From Roseibium sp. HPY-6 (GTDB lineage: Bacteria; Pseudomonadota; Alphaproteobacteria; Rhizobiales; Stappiaceae), in contig NZ_JBEWCD010000001.1 in assembly GCF_040530035.1 (NCBI RefSeq), forward strand, positions 868,001 to 932,000: 64,000 bases of DNA, written 5' to 3'. The notes below the pieces were generated by a model that was given only the letters and a program-made list of their open reading frames with translations, was not told the origin of the DNA and did not search any database. Both the position numbers and the translations under genes were made by a program. Below, piece by piece: positions 26,261-34,611 of the stretch. The first letter of the stretch is position 1. The number at the start of each line of letters is the position of its first letter.

Positions 26261-26760
26261 TGCTGTTTCCTTTGAAGTCCCCTGAGAAGTTCGGCAACAA
26301 CTTCGTCGGGTGTCTGATCGATCGATGCCTTGACGGTCTGTTCGTCGGGCCCTGGTGGCTCCAGTGTTGCAAGCTGACTGTCGAGAAGCGCGACCGGCAT
26401 GAAGTGGCCATTGCGATGCTTCATGCGCTCGCTGAGCACTTCACGTGTGCCTTCCAGATAAAGGAAGGTCACAGGCCTCGCTGCCGTCTCTACGATCCGT
26501 TCGCGATAGACCCGTTTGAGAGCGGAACAGGCGATCACAACAGGTTCGTCCGAACCGGCGAGTTGCGCGCCGACTTTTCCGAGCCAAGGCATGCGATCCT
26601 CGTCGTTCAGGGGTTCACCGCGGCTCATTTTGGCAATGTTTTCAGCCGGATGAAGATCGTCGCCATCGAAGAAACGAGCTCCGACAGCCTTGGAGAAAGC
26701 CTGTCCGATCTGGCTCTTGCCGCACCCCGACACACCCATGATCACAAAAGCCGAGGTCAC
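26257..26760 (-). CDS. gntK: Gluconokinase
   Basis: 167 residues, the standard GntK/IdnK size. P-loop GVSGCGKS at 9-16, then the substrate-region DGDDLHPAENIAKMSRGEPLNDEDRMPWL, and HFMPVALLDSQLATLEPP near the end. It phosphorylates D-gluconate to 6-phosphogluconate in the cytoplasm. It overlaps the genes on both sides by four bases (ATGA), so the operon is translationally coupled. It connects idonate/5-ketogluconate conversion with the Entner-Doudoroff or pentose phosphate pathway. Confidence 0.95.
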   Translation of the reverse strand: MTSAFVIMGVSGCGKSQIGQAFSKAVGARFFDGDDLHPAENIAKMSRGEPLNDEDRMPWLGKVGAQLAGSDEPVVIACSALKRVYRERIVETAARPVTFLYLEGTREVLSERMKHRNGHFMPVALLDSQLATLEPPGPDEQTVKASIDQTPDEVVAELLRGLQRKQQ

Positions 26761-27524
26761 AGCGACACCGAAATGCCACCGTCAACAAAGACCGTGGTTC
26801 CGTTGACGAAGGACGACGCGTCGGAGGAGAGGAAAATGCAGGTTCCCACAAGTTCCTCGACCTTGCCCCAGCGCCCCGCCGGCGTGCGTTTTTCCAGCCA
26901 CGTGCTGAATTCCGGGTCGTTGACAAGAGCGGCATTCAGCGGCGTGTCAAAGTACCCTGGCGCCAGGCCATTGCACTGAAGACCGTATTTGGCCCAATCG
27001 GTCGCCATCCCCTTCGTAAGGTTGGCCACGGCCCCCTTGGTCATCGTATAGGGCGCGATACCGGGTCTTGCGAGCGCGGTCTGGACGGAACAGATATTCA
27101 CAATCTTGCCGCTTCCGCGTTTGATCATGTGCCGCGCAGCGGCCTGCCCGACGTGAAACACGGACGAAATATTGGTTTGCAAAAGGCGTTCGAAAGCATC
27201 TGCCGGGAAATCCTCAAGCGGGGTCCGGTGCTGCATCCCGGCATTGTTCACCAGAATGTCGATTGCGCCTGTTTCAGCTTCAAACCCGTCAATTGCGTTA
27301 CGCGCAGCCGCATGATCGGTCACATCGAAGGCGAGCTCGTAAACGGTAAAACCCTCAGACTTCAGTGTTTGTGCGGCAGAGCCCAGTTTTGCGCCGTCAC
27401 GGCCGTTCAAAACGACCTCCGCACCGGCCTGCGCCAGGCCGCGCGCAAGTGCAAATCCGATTCCCTGGGACGAACCGGTAATCAATGCCCGCTTTCCGGA
27501 CAGGTCGAACAACGCGAGGCTCAT
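26757..27524 (-). CDS. idnO: Short-chain dehydrogenase, probable gluconate 5-dehydrogenase
   Basis: Start at ATG 27524 behind GAAGGAA; the longer frame enters the operator. The 255-residue SDR has GSSQGIG (17-23), NNAGM, and the catalytic Tyr-Lys in APYTMTKGAV. Sequence, length and the gntK/idnD neighbours agree with IdnO-type 5-keto-D-gluconate reductase/gluconate 5-dehydrogenase, which yields D-gluconate for gntK. It is the first gene of the minus-strand operon and is divergent from the 2-hydroxyacid dehydrogenase, with one large palindrome between them. Confidence 0.88.
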   Translation of the reverse strand: MSLALFDLSGKRALITGSSQGIGFALARGLAQAGAEVVLNGRDGAKLGSAAQTLKSEGFTVYELAFDVTDHAAARNAIDGFEAETGAIDILVNNAGMQHRTPLEDFPADAFERLLQTNISSVFHVGQAAARHMIKRGSGKIVNICSVQTALARPGIAPYTMTKGAVANLTKGMATDWAKYGLQCNGLAPGYFDTPLNAALVNDPEFSTWLEKRTPAGRWGKVEELVGTCIFLSSDASSFVNGTTVFVDGGISVSL

Positions 27525-27562
27525 ATGAATTCCTTCTACAGAAACAATTGACACTTGCTCTT

Positions 27563-27584
27563 GTTATGTTATCGATAACATAAC
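27563..27584. promoter_or_regulatory. 22-bp perfect palindrome, operator of divergent idonate genes
   Basis: The half-site GTTATGTTATC is followed by its exact reverse complement. The core TGTTATCGATAACA is the same as at 30124-30137. It is centred between divergent genes starting at 27524 and 27608, so one bound LacI-type dimer could control both. The nearby GntR-like regulator is the likely ligand-responsive binder. Confidence 0.82.
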
Positions 27585-27607
27585 TTGTCAACCCGAGAGA
27601 GCCTAAA

Positions 27608-28555
27608 ATGACCAAGCCAGACATTTTGCAAGTCGGTCCCTATCCCGACTGGGACCAGATTCCCCTGGAAGAAGCCTTTTCCATGCACAAGTACTTCGAG
27701 GCGTCCGACCCGTCCGGCTTTCTCAATTCGGTCGGTGACAAGATCAAAGGCATTGCAACACGCGGCGAACTCGGCGCAAACCGGACCATGATCGAAGCGT
27801 GCCCTAACCTGGAAATCATCTCCGTTTACGGCGTCGGATTCGACGCTGTCGACCTTGCGGCCTGCCGAGAGCGTGGCATCCGCGTGACCAACACACCGGA
27901 CGTTTTGACCAATGATGTCGCGGATCTTGGTGTTGCGATGATGTTAGTGCAATCGCGCGGAATGATTGGCGCTGAAGCCTGGGTTCGCGACGGCAGTTGG
28001 CAGGAAAAGGGCCTCTATCCGCTCAAGAGCAGGGTCTGGGGCAAGACTGCAGGTGTTCTGGGTCTTGGCCGGATCGGCTTCGAAGTTGCCAAACGCCTTG
28101 CCGGGTTCGATCTGCAAATCGCTTATTCTGATGTTTCGGCCAAGGACTATGCGCCTGACTGGACATTCGTGGCCAATCCCGTTGAACTTGCGCGGCAATC
28201 CGACTTCCTGTTTGTCACACTCGCTGCGTCTGCGGAAACGCGGCACATCGTCAATCAGGAGGTCATTGAGGCCGTCGGCCCGGAAGGCATGATCATCAAC
28301 ATCAGCCGCGCATCGAACATTGATGAAGCGGCCCTGCTGGATGCCCTTGAAAGCAAACAACTCGGCTCGGCCGCGCTGGATGTTTTTGAAGGCGAACCTG
28401 CACTCAATCCACGTTTTCTTGAACTCGACAATGTGCTCGTGCAGCCTCATCACGCTTCGGGCACATTCGAGACGCGCAAAGCCATGGGAAAACTTGTACG
28501 CGACAATCTGACGGCACATTTTGCAGGTCAGGACCTGCCGACACCTGTTTTGTGA
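27608..28555 (+). CDS. D-2-hydroxyacid dehydrogenase (2-ketogluconate/hydroxypyruvate reductase type)
   Basis: 315 residues. Rossmann motif GLGRIGFEVAKRL in the middle; catalytic Arg in INISRASNIDEAAL, Glu in DVFEGEPALN and His in QPHHASGTFE. This is the GhrB/TkrA-like group that reduces 2-keto-D-gluconate, hydroxypyruvate or glyoxylate. It starts a plus-strand operon under the shared 22-bp palindrome and is followed by the idnD-like gene. In this context reduction of a keto-gluconate is the most natural role. Confidence 0.88.
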   Translation: MTKPDILQVGPYPDWDQIPLEEAFSMHKYFEASDPSGFLNSVGDKIKGIATRGELGANRTMIEACPNLEIISVYGVGFDAVDLAACRERGIRVTNTPDVLTNDVADLGVAMMLVQSRGMIGAEAWVRDGSWQEKGLYPLKSRVWGKTAGVLGLGRIGFEVAKRLAGFDLQIAYSDVSAKDYAPDWTFVANPVELARQSDFLFVTLAASAETRHIVNQEVIEAVGPEGMIINISRASNIDEAALLDALESKQLGSAALDVFEGEPALNPRFLELDNVLVQPHHASGTFETRKAMGKLVRDNLTAHFAGQDLPTPVL

Positions 28556-28562
28556 GGCGACC

Positions 28563-29594
28563 ATGAAATCCATCGTTATCCACGCAGCCAAAGACCTGCG
28601 AATTGAAGAACAGGATGCGGCCAGCCCCGGACCGGGCGAGGTTCAGATCAAGCTGGCAACGGGCGGCATTTGCGGCTCGGACCTTCACTATTTCAATCAC
28701 GGCGGCTTCGGGCCGGTGCGTCTGAAAGAACCGATGATCCTCGGCCACGAGGTCTCCGGACATATCACCGCACTCGGTGATGGCGTCTCCGGGCTCTCGG
28801 TCGGTCAGCTTGTTGCTGTCTCCCCGTCCCGGCCCTGCGGAAACTGCCGGTTCTGCAATGAGGGGCGGCACAATCAATGCCTCAATATGCGGTTCTACGG
28901 CAGCGCCATGCCGTTTCCGCATATCCAGGGCGCGTTCCGGCAGGTTCTCGTGGCCGATGCAGCTCAATGTGCACCAGCCGACGGTCTGAGCAGCGGAGAA
29001 GCGGCCATGGCGGAGCCTTTGTCTGTTTGTTTGCATGCCGCACGTCAGGCCGGCGAGATGATCGGAAAATCGGTGCTCGTCACCGGATGCGGTCCAATCG
29101 GCATCCTGTGTATTCTGGCGGCAAGGCGGGCTGGAGCCGATTTGATCGTCGCCACCGATTTGAGCCCCTTCACGCTCCAGATGGCGAAGACGGCAGGTGC
29201 GGATCTCACACTTAACATGGCCGAGGACCCGCAGGGCCTCGACCGGTTCATGCCCGACAAAGGCACATTCGACATACTCTTCGAATGTTCGGGGGCAGCT
29301 CCTGCACTCACTGCAGGCATCAGTGCCATGCGTCCTGGAGGCACGATCGTCCAGCTGGGCCTTGGCGGCGACATGAGCCTGCCGATGATGGCGATCACTG
29401 CCAAGGAACTGGAACTCAAAGGGTCTTTCCGCTTTCACGAAGAGTTCTTCAGCGCCGTCAGTCTGATGCAGAAGGGGCTTATAGACGTGAAGCCCTTCAT
29501 TACCCAGACACTGCCGCTTCAGGACGCCGTGGCAGCATTCGAAATCGCAGGCGATCGCAGTCAGGCCGTCAAGGCGCAGATCGCATTCGCTTGA
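28563..29594 (+). CDS. idnD: Zinc alcohol dehydrogenase, L-idonate 5-dehydrogenase
   Basis: Start at ATG 28563, eight bases after the preceding stop, with GAGG as ribosome site. The 343-residue protein has the catalytic-zinc residues Cys37 and His62-Glu63 (GHEVSGH), four structural-zinc Cys at 92, 95, 98 and 106, and a nucleotide-binding GCGPIG. Sequence and neighbours match IdnD, which oxidises L-idonate to 5-keto-D-gluconate; the idnO-like enzyme then makes D-gluconate and gntK phosphorylates it. Confidence 0.9.
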   Translation: MKSIVIHAAKDLRIEEQDAASPGPGEVQIKLATGGICGSDLHYFNHGGFGPVRLKEPMILGHEVSGHITALGDGVSGLSVGQLVAVSPSRPCGNCRFCNEGRHNQCLNMRFYGSAMPFPHIQGAFRQVLVADAAQCAPADGLSSGEAAMAEPLSVCLHAARQAGEMIGKSVLVTGCGPIGILCILAARRAGADLIVATDLSPFTLQMAKTAGADLTLNMAEDPQGLDRFMPDKGTFDILFECSGAAPALTAGISAMRPGGTIVQLGLGGDMSLPMMAITAKELELKGSFRFHEEFFSAVSLMQKGLIDVKPFITQTLPLQDAVAAFEIAGDRSQAVKAQIAFA

Positions 29595-29608
29595 GCCGAA
29601 AACAACAA

Positions 29609-29634
29609 GGCGGACGGACTTGGCTCCGTCCGCC
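29609..29634. terminator. Bidirectional terminator between idnD and the glcG-like gene
   Basis: GGCGGACGGA (29609-29618) and TCCGTCCGCC (29625-29634) pair fully around CTTGGC. The minus-strand side is followed by TTGTTGTTTTC, and GTTTAC follows on the plus strand, so it can serve both convergent genes. Confidence 0.75.
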
Positions 29635-29689
29635 GTTTACCAGCGTGAACCACTGCGCAGCTGGTCGGCCCTGCAGGCGAGCGCCTTCT

Positions 29690-30100
29690 TCAGGCACCAA
29701 TCGCTGCCAAACCTGCCCTCGCTACCTGAATGTCCTGGTCACCGGATCCAGAGCCGACGCCAATTCCGCCGAGAAGCGTCCCTTCAAGGCGAATGGGGAG
29801 GCCGCCCGGCAGTCCCGTTACTTTTCCATCTGTGGCAAGTCCGATTGCCGTCCGCACGCCTTCCGGCACCGAAGTGGTCTCGTTGCCGATCGAGGCGGCC
29901 GTCAAAGCCTTGGCAAGGGCACTCTTACGGCTGAGGAACTTGGCTCCGGTCATTCGGATCTCCGCAAGAACCTCCCCATTTGCATCGACAATGACAATGC
30001 ACTGAGGTTGCCCCATCTGCTCTGCCTGGGTAACAGCGGCGGTCAGGATGGCCAGCGCTCCCTTGTGGGTCAGCGTTCGAGTTTCCTGGACAAAGGACAT
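29690..30100 (-). CDS. GlcG/HbpS-family (DUF336) protein
   Basis: 136 residues with the GlcG/HbpS fold: LTHKGALAILTAAVTQAEQMG, IVIVDANGEVLAEIRM and the glycine-rich LPGGLPIRLEGTLLGGIGVGSGSGDQD. Members bind haem or cobalamin or are accessory proteins in glycolate and sugar-acid catabolism; no enzyme activity is assigned. A perfect TGTTATCGATAACA lies 24 bases upstream, so it joins the idonate/gluconate regulon. Confidence 0.82.
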   Translation of the reverse strand: MSFVQETRTLTHKGALAILTAAVTQAEQMGQPQCIVIVDANGEVLAEIRMTGAKFLSRKSALAKALTAASIGNETTSVPEGVRTAIGLATDGKVTGLPGGLPIRLEGTLLGGIGVGSGSGDQDIQVARAGLAAIGA

Positions 30101-30123
30101 GGGATCTCCTGTAATCTGTGTTT

Positions 30124-30137
30124 TGTTATCGATAACA
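30124..30137. promoter_or_regulatory. LacI-type operator upstream of glcG-like gene
   Basis: TGTTATCGATAACA, a perfect 14-bp palindrome with the same core as the large palindrome at 27563-27584. Its position just before the gene start fits direct repression. Confidence 0.82.
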
Positions 30138-30214
30138 TATCAATGCAGCGCAAAGAATTCAATTGCCTCTTCCTGCCGGGGCGGTCAGGCGTGCATTTTG
30201 CGGTGTGAGACGAA

Positions 30215-30238
30215 AAAAGCGGCGATAACGCCGCTTTT
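30215..30238 (-). terminator. Rho-independent terminator of the chemoreceptor gene
   Basis: AAAAGCGGCG and CGCCGCTTTT pair over 10 bp around ATAA. On the minus strand the stem ends in a run of T, 48 bases past the chemoreceptor stop. Confidence 0.85.
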
Positions 30239-30285
30239 CTCCAGTCTATGGATTATCCGTTTCCGGAGAATGGTCCGGGCGGCGG

Positions 30286-32859
30286 TTAGGCCGCCGCAAC
30301 CTTTGCCAGAAACTCATCGACGACAAGCTTCAGATGACGCGCCTGCTCAGCAACTTCATCGGATGCCGTTTCGACTTGCCCTGCCGATTGTGCCGCTTCG
30401 GCCACGGCATTCATCACGCCGGAGATATTGTCGGCGGCACCTTGAGTACCTTCTGCAGCGTCGCGGATGTTCCGGGAAATCATCGCGGTCGATGCATCCT
30501 GTTCTTCGACAGCCGCTGCAATCGCCGACGTTGTCTCATCGGCCTGCTCCATCGTGTCGCGGATTTCCTGGATCGCGACGACAGATTCGCTGGTGGAGGC
30601 CTGGATCGCTTCGATTTGCGTTGCGATTTCCTCGGTGGCCTTCGACGTCTGGGTCGCCAGTTCCTTCACTTCCGCCGCCACGACGGCAAAGCCCTTGCCG
30701 GCCTCGCCGGCACGTGCCGCCTCGATGGTGGCGTTCAGTGCAAGCAGGTTCGTTTGTTCAGCAATTGCACGGATCAGTGTCACGACCTCACCGATCTTAT
30801 TGGCCGAATCTGCAAGTTCGGAAACCTTCTCGGTCGTCATGCGCGCGCTTCCCGATGCGTTTGCAACGATCTCGGTTGCGCGAGCGACCTGCTGGCCGAT
30901 TTCTGCGATCGATCCGGCAAGCTGTTCCGTCGCAGCAGCTACGGAACCCACATTGTCGGAGGCAGTTGTCGAGCTGCCTTCGGCTTCCGAGGCCTGCGCC
31001 GCGGTTTCGCTGGAAAGCTGGCTCAAAACCTGAGCAGTCGACTGCATCTGATCCATGTTCGCGCTGACACCGCCAAGCACGGATTCGATTTCGTCCCGGA
31101 ATTCGCTGATCATGCTGTCGACGCGGCCCTGCCGCTCCAGCTGCGCATTTTGCTCTTCCCGGCTGACCGCTTCCAGATTCTGGCGTTCGACCGCATTTTC
31201 CTTGAAGACCTCCATTGCCTTGGCAAGGTCCCCAATCTCGTCGTCGCGCTCGGTTCCCGCGACGTGGACATCCAGTTGGCCATCCGCAAGATCACGCGTG
31301 ATGGTAACGAGACCAAGAAGCGGTTTGACCAGACCGCGATCGACAACGAAGAAGCCGATTGCACCGGCAATGACAAGGCTCGCAATGCCGATGACGATCA
31401 GCGCCATGGATCCGTTTTCGAACAGCCTGTTGATCTGGGTCGTCGCCTGATCCACCGCTGCCAGTTCCAGCTCAATCAAAGAGGCAACGGACTGACCGAT
31501 GCGTTCGACCGCACTGAACATTTCAGTTACTTGCTCATTTGATTTCTGAGTGCTTTTCAGCTCCTCCAGATGATCACTCAAAAGACCATTCTTCGGGTCG
31601 CCATAGGCCAGCAATTGCTCCAGCTGCGCCTTGATGTCATCGGAACCCAGTCCGTCCAGGCCATCACGCATATGCTTTGCATCTGCCGTGATTTTCTCCT
31701 GAAGCGGCACAAGAAGTGCCGGATCCTGGGTCAGGCCGCCCTGGACCAGCGTCGCGACAAATTTGTTGGCAAACGCCTGTGCTTCAAGCGTGCTTTTCAG
31801 CTGGCCGACCTGATTGTTCAAGAGATCTGAAATGATCTCGGAGTTTTCGGTGACCGCCTCTTCCGTATCGATTGTCAGCGTGAAGAGTTGATCGTCAATT
31901 TGCATGACGAGCGCATCGTCGATTGCCTTTTGCAGGCCGATCGCTTCCTTGAGCGTCTCTTTCTGCTGGCGCGGTGTGATGCTGTTTGAGCTGCTCTTCG
32001 CCAGCGTTCTTTGGACCAGTTCCTTCAGCTGGTCGAACTCAGCTTCGGCACCACTGTCCAGTTCAAGCGCGCTCAATTCCTGGCGGTAGTCAGCAATCTT
32101 CTTCTCTGTCGCAATGATCTTGTCTTCGAACAGGGTCAGAAGCGCCTCGTCATCGACAAAGGCGACGGTTTCGGCAAGCCCGACCAGAAGGTTGGTTTCA
32201 GCGCGGAGCTCCAGATAAAGCCTCAGCTTGGCCATTTCAGTATTGGCCAGGTTGTCGACGAGTTCCTTGCTCTGTGCCGCTGCGTCTTCACCGCCAAGAA
32301 CAACCGTGAAATAAGCGTCGTCAACGATTGGCGTGATCGCGCTGTTTACCCCGTCATAGGCCTCGAAGAGCGCAGCCATGCGCGCGTCTTTGGCTTCGCT
32401 GGCCGCGATTTTTTCCTTGGTTGCCTGATCGAGGACCCCAAGACGCTCCTGGAACGTTTCGCTTTGGGAAAAGAGTTCCTCGACGATTTCGCGATTTGAA
32501 TCGGAGGGAATGAACTTGGATTCGATTTCCTCAATGACGGAAACCGACTTTTGAAGCGCAAGGAAGGACACTTCCTGGGACTGAAGCGTCACGCTGTTGG
32601 CAACTGCGGCCGCAGCTGTAGCAACCTCGGTGCTTGTAAGCGCCAATTGAGCCGCATTTTCGATTGACGGCAGTCGTTTTTCGGAGAGCTCGGAAAAGCT
32701 GCTTTCGACCCTTTGGAAAGAAAAAAGCCCGATACCGATCGCTGTCGCGGTCAATAGGACCAAACCCGCAAATGCGGAAAACAGTTTTCCTCGGGTTCTC
32801 AGATGAAAGAACGAATTCTTCTGAAATAAACCTGATAAGATTTTGCCGTACCCAGCCAT
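30286..32859 (-). CDS. Methyl-accepting chemotaxis protein
   Basis: 857 residues. A first membrane helix (about 25-50) is followed by a long helical periplasmic region (about 50-440), which is the size of a helical bimodular-type sensor, a second helix ([24 protein letters not shown]), a HAMP domain beginning [23 protein letters not shown], and a signalling domain with the conserved tip [21 protein letters not shown]. No C-terminal receptor pentapeptide for CheR is seen. It transmits ligand occupancy to CheA/CheW. A LivK-type binding protein gene lies directly upstream on the same strand; binding-protein-mediated sensing is possible. Confidence 0.93.
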   Translation of the reverse strand: MAGYGKILSGLFQKNSFFHLRTRGKLFSAFAGLVLLTATAIGIGLFSFQRVESSFSELSEKRLPSIENAAQLALTSTEVATAAAAVANSVTLQSQEVSFLALQKSVSVIEEIESKFIPSDSNREIVEELFSQSETFQERLGVLDQATKEKIAASEAKDARMAALFEAYDGVNSAITPIVDDAYFTVVLGGEDAAAQSKELVDNLANTEMAKLRLYLELRAETNLLVGLAETVAFVDDEALLTLFEDKIIATEKKIADYRQELSALELDSGAEAEFDQLKELVQRTLAKSSSNSITPRQQKETLKEAIGLQKAIDDALVMQIDDQLFTLTIDTEEAVTENSEIISDLLNNQVGQLKSTLEAQAFANKFVATLVQGGLTQDPALLVPLQEKITADAKHMRDGLDGLGSDDIKAQLEQLLAYGDPKNGLLSDHLEELKSTQKSNEQVTEMFSAVERIGQSVASLIELELAAVDQATTQINRLFENGSMALIVIGIASLVIAGAIGFFVVDRGLVKPLLGLVTITRDLADGQLDVHVAGTERDDEIGDLAKAMEVFKENAVERQNLEAVSREEQNAQLERQGRVDSMISEFRDEIESVLGGVSANMDQMQSTAQVLSQLSSETAAQASEAEGSSTTASDNVGSVAAATEQLAGSIAEIGQQVARATEIVANASGSARMTTEKVSELADSANKIGEVVTLIRAIAEQTNLLALNATIEAARAGEAGKGFAVVAAEVKELATQTSKATEEIATQIEAIQASTSESVVAIQEIRDTMEQADETTSAIAAAVEEQDASTAMISRNIRDAAEGTQGAADNISGVMNAVAEAAQSAGQVETASDEVAEQARHLKLVVDEFLAKVAAA

Positions 32860-32923
32860 GTCCCCGACAGTCCCCTAAATACCAACGTCTGCCCAGTCAT
32901 CTGACACCAGATGCAATATGATA

Positions 32924-32953
32924 TTCGCTGGCCCGGCAGCCCGGGCCAGCGAA
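32924..32953 (-). terminator. Terminator hairpin of the LivK-type gene
   Basis: TTCGCTGGCCCGG and CCGGGCCAGCGAA are 13-bp inverted arms around CAGC, 11 bases after the stop. The U-tract on the minus strand is weak (TATCATATTG), so read-through to the chemoreceptor is possible. Confidence 0.65.
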
Positions 32954-32963
32954 AGACTTCTAA

Positions 32964-34130
32964 TCAGCTTGCGGGCTTGTCGATCGGCGAGAAGCCGCCG
33001 TCTTTTTGAATGGTCGTCAGGAACACATCGTTCATGCCCTGGTTGTCGTCCTGACCAAAGTTCAGGGAGACACCGCCCATGTCGAACGCACCGGTGTTCC
33101 AGAAAGCGTTCAGGAAGTTCTCGCGGGTAACGTCCTTGCCGGCCTTTTCCAGACCCATCACAGCAAGACGGCCAACCACATAACCTTCAAGGGTCACGAA
33201 GCCCGGCTCAGCGGAAGGATCCTTTGCCTTTAGGGCAGCCTGGTATTCCTTCACGAGCGGAACAGTCGTATCCCACGGGAACGGAACAACCTGGGAGATG
33301 ATCACGCCTTCGCCGGCTTCGCCAAGCTCAGCAGAAAGTGCCTTGGAGCCAACGAAGGAAATGTTGACGAACTCAGCATCCATCTTGACCTTCTTGGCCA
33401 GTTTGATGAATTCCGCGATCGGCTTGTATGCACCAACCATGACCACCGCTTGCGGCTTTGCCTTGCGGATTTCAAGAAGCGCCGACTTAACAGCAGTCGT
33501 GTTGCGCTGGTAGGTGCCTTCGGCAACCAGATCAAGGCCACGCTTTTCCATTGCAGCTTGAACGCCCGCCAGACCAACACGTCCAAAACCGTCGTCCTGA
33601 TAAAGGATAGCGATCTTGTCGAGACCAAGCGCACCGTGCAGGTGCTCGATCCAGGCTTCTGTTTCAGCAGCATAAGTCGCGCGAACATTGACGATGTTGC
33701 CGTGCGCCGGATCGCGCAGGAAGCCCGCACCTGTGAACGGACCGACAAACGGAACCTTTGCAGCAGTTGCGATCGGCTGGGTCGCTTTCGACGTCGGCGT
33801 ACCGACCGGACCGATCAGACCGAATACCTTGTTGTCGTTGATAAGCGTGTTGACCGCGGCGATGGAGCGATCCGGCTCGTAGCCGTCATCCATGCTGATA
33901 AGTTCGATCATACGACCGTGTACACCACCTGCAGCATTGGCTTCCGCAAAAGCGGCTTCAATACCGAGTTTCATTCCAGTACCCAGAGCCGCAGCCGGGC
34001 CCTCAAGAGCCGCCGCCTGACCAAACAGGACTTTGGAATCTGTAACACCATCTTCAGCAAACGCCGGGCCGAACGACATCATAAGAGACGCAGCCAGCGT
34101 AGATACAAGAGCATTCCGCAAAGTAGACAT
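32964..34130 (-). CDS. Branched-chain amino acid-type ABC substrate-binding protein (Peripla_BP_6)
   Basis: Start at ATG 34130 with AGGGGG upstream; the extra 13 codons of the longer frame precede the ribosome site. The 388-residue product has a signal peptide (MSTLRNALVSTLAASLMMSFGPAFA) and the LivK-type two-lobed fold: VLFGQAAALEGPAAALGTGMKLGIEAAFAEAN, then VPFVGPFTGAGFLRD and IAILYQDDGFGRVGLAGV. No permease or ATPase is adjacent, so it is an orphan binding protein. It could work with distant Liv permeases or with the downstream chemoreceptor. Confidence 0.9.
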   Translation of the reverse strand: MSTLRNALVSTLAASLMMSFGPAFAEDGVTDSKVLFGQAAALEGPAAALGTGMKLGIEAAFAEANAAGGVHGRMIELISMDDGYEPDRSIAAVNTLINDNKVFGLIGPVGTPTSKATQPIATAAKVPFVGPFTGAGFLRDPAHGNIVNVRATYAAETEAWIEHLHGALGLDKIAILYQDDGFGRVGLAGVQAAMEKRGLDLVAEGTYQRNTTAVKSALLEIRKAKPQAVVMVGAYKPIAEFIKLAKKVKMDAEFVNISFVGSKALSAELGEAGEGVIISQVVPFPWDTTVPLVKEYQAALKAKDPSAEPGFVTLEGYVVGRLAVMGLEKAGKDVTRENFLNAFWNTGAFDMGGVSLNFGQDDNQGMNDVFLTTIQKDGGFSPIDKPAS

Positions 34131-34556
34131 CGTTTGAAGTCCCCCTAAGAGTGTGCAGCGCACAAACAAGCGCTATGCCCTTAAGGTAGTACAAAAGTAT
34201 TAATAAGCTGTTCTACAGATATTTACACTTCACTTGCGAATTATTACGATAACACTACGGGAGAAATTCTTAACGACAAATTGCAAAATTGAGACATGCT
34301 GTCTCAATCTCAACGTGCTCTTTATGCAAGACCCACAGAACCGGGCAAAGTAACCTTAGATTGCTCCAAAAAACGTCCTAGCGTAATCAAAAGAATACAG
34401 AAAATGAACAAATAAATCCTCAAAAACGCTTAGATTCTATTCCAAGAAACTGAATTTTACGCAAATCGACGCAAAGAATTTCAATCAAGTGAACTTCGAC
34501 GCATCAAACGCATCGTGGATAGCCGCACTGCCCGCATTCTGACAGGGTCTCAAACA
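34131..34556. other. AT-rich promoter region of the LivK-type gene
   Basis: About 430 bases without a plausible gene. It is much richer in A and T than the flanks and contains the perfect inverted repeat TTGAGACA-TGC-TGTCTCAA at 34289-34307, a candidate operator about 160 bases upstream of the gene. No clear -35/-10 pair is assigned. Confidence 0.5.
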
Positions 34557-34592
34557 GAAGCCGCCCTTCACAAGACTATGAAGGGCGGCTTC
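34557..34592 (-). terminator. Terminator of the adenylation-protein gene
   Basis: GAAGCCGCCCTTC (34557-34569) and GAAGGGCGGCTTC (34580-34592) pair over 13 bp. On the minus strand the stem is followed by TGTTTG. It closes the adenylation gene 19 bases after its stop. Confidence 0.82.
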
Positions 34593-34611
34593 GTTCATAC
34601 AGATGCTGAGA

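Noticed and set aside
28404..29438. Minus-strand 344-codon frame
   Set aside because: Antisense to idnD, where zinc ligands and start are clear.
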